Shown here piece after piece: positions 8,655 to 14,566 of a stretch of DNA of 15,810 bases (within the stretch, counting starts at the first letter, position 1; each line of letters starts with the position of its first letter). Under the pieces are notes generated by a model, which made no database searches, was not told the DNA's origin, and saw nothing but the letters and a program-made list of their open reading frames with translations. Made by a program: the position numbers and the translations under genes. The DNA comes from GCA-2746235 sp049609225 (lineage in GTDB: Bacteria > Planctomycetota > UBA1135): the NCBI GenBank assembly GCA_049609225.1, contig JBMYYH010000070.1, positions 1-15,810 of the forward strand. Reading direction: 5' to 3'.

Positions 8655-9638
8655 ATGACCACGATCCTCAGCGGCATTCAACCGAGCGGCTTGCTCCACA
8701 TCGGCAACTACTTCGGTGCCATCCGTCAGCACGTTGCGCTGCAGGATGAACCGGGGGAGCATTTCTACTTCATCGCCGATTATCACGCGCTCACTTCGCA
8801 GCGTGATCCGGAGCGTATGCGCGAACTGGTATGGGAGACGGCCGTCACCTACTTGGCTTGCGGTTTGGATCCTGAGAAGTCGGTGTTGTTCCGTCAGAGT
8901 GATGTTCCTGAGGTGACCGAGATCGCTTGGTTGCTCGCGACGGTTACCGGCATGGGATTGCTGGAGCGCGCGCATTCCTACAAGGACAAAGTTGCCAACG
9001 ACATCAAGCCGAGCGTCGGTCTGTTTACCTATCCGATTCTGATGGCTGCAGACATCCTCGCCTACGACAGCACCCTGGTGCCGGTCGGGAAAGATCAAAT
9101 GCAGCATGTCGAGATGACCCAAGACATGGCGGGGTACTTCAACGGTGCCTACGGTGAAGTCTTCGTGCGCCCTGAGATGCGCATGGAGAAAGCCGAGAAC
9201 ATGCAGAAGGTTCCTGGGCTGGATGGTCAGAAGATGTCCAAGAGCTATGGCAACGACATCTGGATCTTCGAAGAAGGCAAGAAGCTGAAGAAGCTATGCG
9301 GCCGCATCGTTACCGATTCGCGGCCGCCTGAGGAGCCGAAGGACCCGAAGGAGATCTTCGTCTTCGACCTGTTGGCCTTGTTCCTGGATGCCGACGAGCT
9401 ACAGGACTGGAAAGACAAGGTCCAGAAAGGTGGCGAAGGCGCGCCCGGTTATGGGCACCTGAAGATGCGTCTCAAGGATGCGATGGAGGACTACTTCTCC
9501 TGCGCCCGCGAGAAACGTGAAGAGCTACTGGCCAACCCGGAGCAGGTTGAAGCCGTGCTCCAGGCTGGTGCTGCGAAGGCACGGAAACGCGCCCAGGCGG
9601 TACGAGACCGTGCGCTGAAGGCCTGCGGGTTGCGGTAG
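8655..9638 (+). CDS. trpS: Tryptophanyl-tRNA synthetase
   Basis: TrpS charges tRNA-Trp with tryptophan using ATP. The 327-residue length is normal for this class I enzyme. GIQPSGLLHIGNY (7-19) contains the HIGH-type motif at 15-18 and KMSKS is at 193-197. The tryptophan pocket region PILMAADILAYDS (127-139) and VGKDQMQHVEMTQDMA (144-159) are clear. In the latter, Gln156 replaces the Arg more usual in the HxExTRDIA form; this may be a subgroup trait. The tail is basic and helical (AAKARKRAQAVRDRAL). AGGAG (8641-8645) sits 9 nt before the ATG. The gene follows osmC by 20 bp, with no obvious functional link. A weak hairpin lies just past the stop. Confidence 0.97.
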   Translation: MTTILSGIQPSGLLHIGNYFGAIRQHVALQDEPGEHFYFIADYHALTSQRDPERMRELVWETAVTYLACGLDPEKSVLFRQSDVPEVTEIAWLLATVTGMGLLERAHSYKDKVANDIKPSVGLFTYPILMAADILAYDSTLVPVGKDQMQHVEMTQDMAGYFNGAYGEVFVRPEMRMEKAENMQKVPGLDGQKMSKSYGNDIWIFEEGKKLKKLCGRIVTDSRPPEEPKDPKEIFVFDLLALFLDADELQDWKDKVQKGGEGAPGYGHLKMRLKDAMEDYFSCAREKREELLANPEQVEAVLQAGAAKARKRAQAVRDRALKACGLR

Positions 9639-9999
9639 CAACGGGCTCCTGGTCTTCCTGGGAGCCTAGGCAACGCCCACCAATGCAACGGGATTGCCGT
9701 TCAGCAGCCGAAGTGTAGCCAAGGGAAACAAAGGTCTGTCTGCAACGGCTGGGTAGCTTGCTAAGGTGATCTCCCCAATCCAAATACTCTGGGACCAAAC
9801 CTGGCAGCCTTCACCTTAAAGAAAAAGGCGATGCAAACGGGCCCCATTTCCCTTCCCCTCATATCCATGAAAACAACTTTCTTAAAATTTTCTGGAGGGG
9901 ACCTCTATTCGGCGGCAAGAGGCTCATGTAACCGTTGAACCAACTACAGTCCATGCCCCCTTTCTTCTCTTCGCATTTTCCTTACTCCTTGTCTTCTCT
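9639..9999. other. 361-bp intergenic region between trpS and the beta-helix gene
   Basis: No convincing gene lies here. Seen in order: the trpS-proximal hairpin; an 8-bp inverted repeat TAAGGTGA (9762-9769) / TCACCTTA (9811-9818) around 41 nt; an AT-rich stretch with a -10-like TAAAAT (9883-9888) lacking a good -35; and a 44-nt leader (9956-9999) with only four purines just before the beta-helix ATG. A 23-codon ATG frame at 9868 has no ribosome site. I see no tRNA-like or riboswitch-like fold. Confidence 0.6.
9644..9666 (+). terminator. Hairpin downstream of trpS, possible weak terminator
   Basis: GGCTCCTGG and CTGGGAGCC can pair over 9 bp (two G-U wobbles) with a 5-nt loop, starting 6 nt after the trpS stop. 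There is no T-run after it, so it is not a classical intrinsic terminator. It may protect the 3' end or mark a Rho-dependent end. Confidence 0.3.
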
Positions 10000-11766
10000 A
10001 TGAAACTTTCCAGACACCTCTTGTTAGCCCTTTTCTGCATGCACGGCGTTGTGGGATTCGCATTCGCGCAGTCGGGCCAGGTCCTCTTCGTCGATCAATC
10101 GGCCTTGGGTGCCAATGACGGTACTTCCTGGCAGGATGCATTCCTTCTGTTGGAAGATGCCCTGGAAGCCTCTCAACCAGGAGACCAGGTTTGGATCGCA
10201 CAAGGAACGTACTACCCTTCCAGGACCGGTGATCGAAATGCTTCCTTTCGGATCGAGGAACCCATTGCCGTCTTCGGAGGGTTTCAGGGTACCGAGACCC
10301 AGGTCGATCAACGGGACCGCAGTCAGTATCCGACCATCTTGAGCGGAGAAATCGGCGGGATCGGCAGTGCAGATAACTCCATCCATGTGCTTGAGGTGGA
10401 ATGTCCACCTCCTACGAGTGTCAGCCTCTACTCTCTAGAGGTCACTGGTGGCTATGCCGAAGCGACAGCTTACCTTGATCCGAATGGACAGGGTGCTGGT
10501 CTATTCATGTCGGAAGGTACGTTGCAAATGTTGGATTGTGAGCTCTACGGGAACTACTCCTTTGGGGAGGGTGCCTCCTTCTACTTGATGGATATCGCGG
10601 GAGGATCACTTTCAGACTGCCTGGTGCGCGATAACTCCTCGACGGAGGGCTCTGGGGCTTATGTCGTCCCCTTGTTAGTAGGTGGATTTTTGGTTGAGGG
10701 AACCACCTTTCTCGGGAATCAGAGCAGCTCTGGCACGGGAGGCCTGTTCGCAGCGTCGACAAAAGTGAAAGACTGCATTTTCGAGGAGAACACCAGCGAT
10801 AACGGTTCGTCCAACATCCCGAGCGCGCTTTTTGGGCTCGATGTCGTCGTCAGGGACTGTGATTTCGTGCGAAATCATGGGGCCGGCACGATGCGACTGA
10901 TTGGAAGGAGTTATGCGCGGGACAAGAGCAGGGTCGAAAGATGTCTTTTTGAAGGGAATTCTGGTCCTGTTCGAGTCGAGAAAACGAGGCTAGTGGATTG
11001 CGAATTCATTGATAACGGGCCACGTGGAGCCTTGGATTTGTATCGCCGCGCGGAAGCCATCAGATGCGAATTCCGCTTCAATCACTCAGATGGTTCACCC
11101 AAGGAAACTGGATATTATGGCAATGAGTCCAATCCCATTGGGGGTGCATTGAATGTTGGTCTTGGGAGTTTGGTGGACCGCTGCCTGTTCGAAGGCAATA
11201 CCACCAGGGGAAATGGTGGCGCCATCGTGGTGGATCTAGGTGAGCACTTTGGAAAGATCAGCAATTCCATGTTCGTCGGGAACAGTGCACAGCGGAATGG
11301 AGGAGCTTTTTTCGTCCTTGGTGATCATGTCCAGATCCATAACAACACAGTCGTGAACAACCTGTCTCGTGGCCGCGGTGGTGGAATCTATTTTGAGGGA
11401 AGATGGTCGCAAGAGGCATTGGTCTCCGGATGCATCCTTTGGGGCAATGTCAGTGGTCGCAACTCTCTATTCCGGAAACAGATGGACGAAGGTGTACCTG
11501 CCGGTGGTGCCTCCTGGAGGAATTTCGATATTGACCTGGAGCATTCGATCGTCCAAGGCGCGAGAGGGATGCCATCCGTTTCGTCAGACGATCCCGGCTT
11601 CGTGGACCCCATCAACGGTGACTACCACCTGGCAGCTGGGTCTCCAGCCATCAATGCCTTGCCTGCTGGCCTGGGCGTACGCCTGCCCTCCACCATGCTC
11701 GACCTCGACGGCAACCCCCGCGATGATGGCAACGGCATCGACTTCGGCGCTTTCGAGCGCCAGTAG
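10000..11766 (+). CDS. Exported right-handed parallel beta-helix protein with choice-of-anchor Q-like C-terminus
   Basis: This is a 588-residue exported protein. A signal peptide ends near residue 23 (GFAFA, then QS). VLFVDQSALGANDGTSWQDAF (split, 28-48) and DALEASQPGDQVWIAQGTYYPS (split, 53-74) are the standard opening of beta-helix surface proteins. The body repeats short rungs of the type CxFxxN: CIFEENTS (259), CDFVRNHG (287), CLFEGNSG (315), CEFIDNG (334), CLFEGNTT (395) and MFVGNSA (424). Each places a Cys or hydrophobic residue in the core and Asn in a turn. The tail DPGFVDPINGDYHLAAGSPAIN (531-552), then DLDGNPRDDGNGIDFGAFE, is the choice-of-anchor Q type. Relatives are pectate-lyase-like or adhesin-like; no catalytic set is evident. 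There is no Shine-Dalgarno. Base composition looks more AT-rich than the neighbours. Ends 18 bp from the prepilin stop. Confidence 0.88.
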   Translation: MKLSRHLLLALFCMHGVVGFAFAQSGQVLFVDQSALGANDGTSWQDAFLLLEDALEASQPGDQVWIAQGTYYPSRTGDRNASFRIEEPIAVFGGFQGTETQVDQRDRSQYPTILSGEIGGIGSADNSIHVLEVECPPPTSVSLYSLEVTGGYAEATAYLDPNGQGAGLFMSEGTLQMLDCELYGNYSFGEGASFYLMDIAGGSLSDCLVRDNSSTEGSGAYVVPLLVGGFLVEGTTFLGNQSSSGTGGLFAASTKVKDCIFEENTSDNGSSNIPSALFGLDVVVRDCDFVRNHGAGTMRLIGRSYARDKSRVERCLFEGNSGPVRVEKTRLVDCEFIDNGPRGALDLYRRAEAIRCEFRFNHSDGSPKETGYYGNESNPIGGALNVGLGSLVDRCLFEGNTTRGNGGAIVVDLGEHFGKISNSMFVGNSAQRNGGAFFVLGDHVQIHNNTVVNNLSRGRGGGIYFEGRWSQEALVSGCILWGNVSGRNSLFRKQMDEGVPAGGASWRNFDIDLEHSIVQGARGMPSVSSDDPGFVDPINGDYHLAAGSPAINALPAGLGVRLPSTMLDLDGNPRDDGNGIDFGAFERQ

Positions 11767-11784
11767 TTGGCTCTAGGGCTTTCC

Positions 11785-12213
11785 CTACGGGCAGTTCGCG
11801 GTTGCCGTATTCAATGCGGCAAGATCGGAACCAGACAGCTCGGCCTTGAGTTGCTCAATCTTTGCACCGAGTTGTGCCAGGAGAGAATCGGTCGTGCTAC
11901 TGCGACCTTTCTTGTAGCAGCCGTTGTCTTTGAGTGCCTTGAACTTGTCGCAAACGGGTTTCACATCGGCGAGCGCTTCGGTCAAAGTCTTGGCTCCGGA
12001 GCGCAAGTCATTCAACGACGAAAGTGCTTTGGTAATCAACTTGCGTAAGTCACTGAGGCCTTGGACGCACTTGGCATTCTTTCGCGCAGAAAGGACATAG
12101 GGTGTGATAATCGCCGCCAGAATGGCGATGATGGCAATCACAATCAGCAGTTCTAGGAGGGTGAAACCCGCAGCCTTCGAACCGCGCGCACGCACATGTG
12201 GGGGGAGACGCAT
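11785..12213 (-). CDS. Prepilin-type protein with all-helical C-terminal part
   Basis: This is a 142-residue type IV pilin-like or pseudopilin precursor. The 16-residue leader is basic and ends in Gly. Cleavage and N-methylation by prepilin peptidase are expected between G16 and F17 in AAGFTLLELLIVIAIIAIL, with the invariant E21 at mature position 5. The hydrophobic assembly helix runs to about residue 42. The remainder looks helical, with heptad-like leucines (LRKLITKALSSLNDL, LLAQLGAKIEQLKAEL), and lacks an obvious beta-sheet head. Four cysteines (C49, C88, C99, C141) could make two disulfides, the last closing the C-terminus. Its role as a pilus or type II secretion subunit cannot be told. 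GGGGGC abuts the ATG, downstream of a strong hairpin at 12226-12262. It follows the PD40 gene by 72 bp. Confidence 0.88.
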   Translation of the reverse strand: MRLPPHVRARGSKAAGFTLLELLIVIAIIAILAAIITPYVLSARKNAKCVQGLSDLRKLITKALSSLNDLRSGAKTLTEALADVKPVCDKFKALKDNGCYKKGRSSTTDSLLAQLGAKIEQLKAELSGSDLAALNTATANCP

Positions 12214-12225
12214 GCCCCCAATGCT

Positions 12226-12262
12226 AACGGAGGCCTTAACCGCAGTGGTTAAGGCCTCCGTT
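12226..12262 (-). promoter_or_regulatory. Perfect 16-bp inverted repeat before the prepilin start
   Basis: The arms AACGGAGGCCTTAACC (12226-12241) and GGTTAAGGCCTCCGTT (12247-12262) are perfect complements around a 5-nt loop. On the minus-strand RNA a further 6 bp can form between GCCCCC (12268-12263) and GGGGGC (12219-12214), leaving a 6-nt bulge. That basal stem would cover the only SD-like sequence and touch the AUG. No T-run follows on either strand, so a classical terminator is unlikely. It could be a translational control hairpin, an mRNA processing site after the PD40 gene, or a protein-binding palindrome. Confidence 0.7.
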
Positions 12263-12285
12263 GGGGGCGTAGAGGGTTCTCGGAA

Positions 12286-13389
12286 CTACTGCTGCGCCGG
12301 TTGTGCGTGGTGCAACCACTCGACCAGGAACAGATTGGTATCCCCAGGATTCGAGTTCGCGCGGTTTGATGCAAAGATCAGTTGGCGGCCGTCGGCCGAG
12401 AACATCGGGAAGCCGTCGAAGCTCGGGCAGTGGGTGACCTGGCGGTTGGTCTTGCCTTCATCATCGGTCAGGAACAGGTCGAAATCGCGGCCGCTCTTGG
12501 AGGCCTGATTCGACGAGTAGATGATGTGCTTGTTGTCCGGGTGCCAGTAGGGACCGAAGTTCGCCGCACCGTTGTCGGTGACCTGCACCTTGTTGGAGCC
12601 GTCGATGTCCATCACCCACAACTGCAGGGCCATCGGCTCGATCGAGTCCTTGTCGAGCAGCGCCTGGTACTTGGCGGCTTCCTCTTCACCTTCCGGGTAA
12701 TAGGAGCGGTACACCAGACGCTTCGAGTCCGGCGAGAAGAACGGGCCACCGTCGTAACCGAGACGATCGGTCAACTGCGTGATGTTGGACCCGTCGATAT
12801 CCATGATGTAGATATCCAGGTCACCATTGCGACGCGAGGTGAAGGCGATCTTCTCACCATCCGGCGAGACCACGGCCTCGGCGTCGTAGCCGGGCGCATG
12901 CGCGATCGGCTTCAGCTCCCAGGTGTCCAGGTCGCGGATGTACAGGTCGTACTCCGGGTAGATCATCCACACGTAACCACGCGAGTAGTCCGGCGGCTCG
13001 AGGCAGTGGTCGGCGGCGGCATGGGTGCTGCCGAAGATCACGCGACGGTCGCCCGGCATGAAGAAGCTGCAGGTGGTGCGGCCGGTGCCTGTGCTGACCA
13101 GGCGACGCGCGCCGGTGAGCAGGTCGAGCTCGTAGATCTGGTCACACTCGCGCTCGCCGAAGGTGGCCTGGTAGACGATGTGCCGTCCGCCGTTCGAGAA
13201 GTAGCCTTCGGCGTTCTCGCCACCGTCGGTGATGCGACGCATGGCACCGAAGAAGATCTCGTTCTCGTAACGCAGGCTCTCGATCGGCATGAGCGCGACG
13301 GGCTGTTCGGCGGGCAATGGCTGCACCTCTTCCTGTTGCGCGGCGTGCGGATTCTGGAGGAGGAGCGGTAAGGCGAGGGAAAGAATCAT
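12286..13389 (-). CDS. Exported TolB-like PD40 beta-propeller protein
   Basis: This is a 367-residue protein with a short signal-like N-terminus (MILSLALPLLLQNPHAAQQ) and a Pro/Glu-rich linker, then PD40 propeller repeats. Clear blades are VSPDGEKIAFTSRRNGDLDI (174-193) with YIMDIDGSNITQLTD, FSPDSKRLVYRS (218-229), LWVMDIDGSNKVQVTD (257-272), HPDNKHIIYSSN (283-294) and FSADGRQLIFASNRA (330-344). The blades follow the TolB pattern in which the DxDGSN turn is followed by a threonine strand. A role as a periplasmic scaffold is likely; no peptidase domain follows, unlike in S9 enzymes. The ATG overlaps the yidD TGA as ATGA, so it is translationally coupled to yidD, an unusual partner. The complementary strand holds a long open frame that reflects codon bias. 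Confidence 0.88.
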   Translation of the reverse strand: MILSLALPLLLQNPHAAQQEEVQPLPAEQPVALMPIESLRYENEIFFGAMRRITDGGENAEGYFSNGGRHIVYQATFGERECDQIYELDLLTGARRLVSTGTGRTTCSFFMPGDRRVIFGSTHAAADHCLEPPDYSRGYVWMIYPEYDLYIRDLDTWELKPIAHAPGYDAEAVVSPDGEKIAFTSRRNGDLDIYIMDIDGSNITQLTDRLGYDGGPFFSPDSKRLVYRSYYPEGEEEAAKYQALLDKDSIEPMALQLWVMDIDGSNKVQVTDNGAANFGPYWHPDNKHIIYSSNQASKSGRDFDLFLTDDEGKTNRQVTHCPSFDGFPMFSADGRQLIFASNRANSNPGDTNLFLVEWLHHAQPAQQ

Positions 13390-13619
13390 GTTCTCTTAGA
13401 TTTCGGGAGCGGGACCGGATCGAATCCGCCGCGGCACAGTGGTTGGCAGCGAAGGATGCGCCAGATTGTAAGGCCGAGGCCGATGATGCTTCCACGGGTA
13501 CGGAAAGCTTCGATCGAATACTCGGAACACGACGGCGTGAAACGACACTTATTCACGCCGAGTAGGGGGCTCAGGAGCAGCCGGTAGAGCTTGACCAGGC
13601 CGACGAAGAGGTAGCGCAT
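13386..13619 (-). CDS. yidD: Membrane protein insertion efficiency factor YidD
   Basis: YidD is a small membrane-associated protein that assists YidC-dependent insertion of inner membrane proteins. The 77-residue product carries the full signature: an amphipathic N-terminal helix (MRYLFVGLVKLYRLLLSPLLG), CRFTPSCSEYSIEAF (25-39) and RCQPLCRGGFDPVPLP (57-72). I chose the ATG at 13619, since AAGGAG (13633-13628) lies 8 nt upstream and the family begins here; the longer frame from 13685 adds unlike residues from rnpA. The start overlaps the rnpA TGA as TGATG, and its own TGA overlaps the PD40 ATG as ATGA. rnpA-yidD order is widely conserved; yidC, the usual next gene, is absent. Confidence 0.95.
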   Translation of the reverse strand: MRYLFVGLVKLYRLLLSPLLGVNKCRFTPSCSEYSIEAFRTRGSIIGLGLTIWRILRCQPLCRGGFDPVPLPKSKRT

Positions 13620-14071
13620 CAGCTCCGCTCCTTGGCGGCAGCCTGCTCCGCATCCTCTTGCCAGCGCCGCTCCAACTTGCGGCACAAGCGACGCAATTCC
13701 GCCTCGACTTCCTGGGTCCGATACTCCTTTCCGGGCGCCACAGGGATCAGGATCATGTCGAAAAGGGGCAATTGAGCCTTCTGAAGCCGAAAAGCGGCCC
13801 TCAAGACGCGTCGGGCCTGATTGCGTAAAACCGCCGATTTGTTGAACTTACGGCCGACCGACAGCCCCATGCGTGGACTCAGGGGGTTCAATCCTGGGGC
13901 CGCAACGACTAGAATAAGCCTTCCGCGGACGCGCTTACCCTGCGCATAGACCCGCGCATAGTCGCCACGCCGACGCAAGCTCATCGCGCGCGTCAACGTC
14001 TGCCGCGCGACCGTCTTTTCAGCTTCCGGGTCCAACCCAGAAACGGCTTCCCGAGAGGGCTTCTCCGTCAT
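13619..14071 (-). CDS. rnpA: Ribonuclease P protein component RnpA
   Basis: RnpA binds the catalytic RNase P RNA and helps position precursor tRNA for 5' leader removal. The core is typical: LRRRGDYARVYAQGKRVRG (32-50), then RMGLSVGRKFNKSAVLRNQARR (split, 67-88) with the RNxxRR motif at 83-88, and a basic helical end. The 150-residue form starts at 14071, with SD-like AAGGG a few bases upstream, but its first 29 residues are unlike the family. An internal ATG at 13984 gives a standard 121-residue protein that begins right at the conserved core, though without a ribosome site. Both starts remain possible. The 14071 start overlaps the opposing gene's ATG. rpmH, usually adjacent, is not present. 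yidD is coupled downstream. Confidence 0.93.
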   Translation of the reverse strand: MTEKPSREAVSGLDPEAEKTVARQTLTRAMSLRRRGDYARVYAQGKRVRGRLILVVAAPGLNPLSPRMGLSVGRKFNKSAVLRNQARRVLRAAFRLQKAQLPLFDMILIPVAPGKEYRTQEVEAELRRLCRKLERRWQEDAEQAAAKERS

Positions 14072-14543
14072 GAATACCCTTCACCATACTTCCGTCGACG
14101 TCATGCAGGAATCCCCCCTGCAGGCTTCGGGTGAAGTGGTGTACCTGCTGCCCACCGACATGCCCGTCGCCACGGCCGCAGAACGATTCATGTACCTGTG
14201 GCAGGAGCGCCGCGTCGCCGCCGTCATCCTGGTTCCGGAGGCCCGTCAAGCTGCCTTCCTGACTGCACTGCGTCCACGCGTGCACAAGCTCCTTGCCGAT
14301 CCTGAGGTCGATGCCGATGGCTTCTCCGACCTCATCCGCCAAGTCGCCGATGGTGGTGCCTGCCTGCTTTGCGGCGGCCACGACCGACGCCCGGCCCTTG
14401 CTTCGAACCTCCTCCTCAATCGCGCCTTGATCGAACGCATCGGCGCAGCGCTGCCCATCGTGATGGTCGGCACCCTTGAGGAGAACACCGCCGAGATGGA
14501 ATCGCTCAGTGCATTCCTCCGCGAGCTTTCCGAATCCGCCTGA
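14070..14543 (+). CDS. Unknown small alpha/beta protein upstream of lat
   Basis: I do not recognise this 157-residue protein. Its sequence alternates predicted strands and helices: EVVYLL (22-27), helix AAERFMYLWQERR, strand AAVILVP (50-56), helix QAAFLTALRPRVHKLL, strand ACLLCGG (97-103), helix SNLLLNRALIERIG, strand PIVMVGT (128-134) and a last acidic helix ESLSAFLRELSE. This looks like a small Rossmann- or flavodoxin-like fold with no obvious cofactor loop. It has no signal peptide or membrane helix, so it is probably cytosolic. The ATG at 14070 has GAGAGGG about 10 nt upstream; an internal ATG at 14103 would remove the overlap with rnpA. It ends 23 bp before lat on the same strand and is probably co-transcribed, hinting at a link with lysine metabolism. 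Confidence 0.75.
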   Translation: MNTLHHTSVDVMQESPLQASGEVVYLLPTDMPVATAAERFMYLWQERRVAAVILVPEARQAAFLTALRPRVHKLLADPEVDADGFSDLIRQVADGGACLLCGGHDRRPALASNLLLNRALIERIGAALPIVMVGTLEENTAEMESLSAFLRELSESA

Positions 14544-14566
14544 GCACATCCCTAGCGTTTTAGATC

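Noticed and set aside
9868..9939. 23-codon ATG frame (MKTTFLKFSGG...) in the trpS/beta-helix intergenic region
   Set aside because: There is no ribosome site or recognisable sequence, and a frame of this length is expected by chance.
9639..9999. Possible tRNA or small structured RNA in the intergenic region
   Set aside because: No T-loop consensus, cloverleaf or other recognisable RNA motif was found. The hairpins are short and have no further support.
12382..13371. 329-codon open frame on the plus strand opposite the PD40 gene
   Set aside because: Its product is dominated by Val, Arg, Glu and His in a pattern typical of the complement of GC-biased coding sequence. The minus strand carries clear PD40 repeats, a signal peptide and a coupled start.
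13620..13685. Upstream yidD start giving 99 residues
   Set aside because: The extension lies inside the rnpA 3' end and is unlike YidD. The start at 13619 has AAGGAG at good spacing and matches the family.
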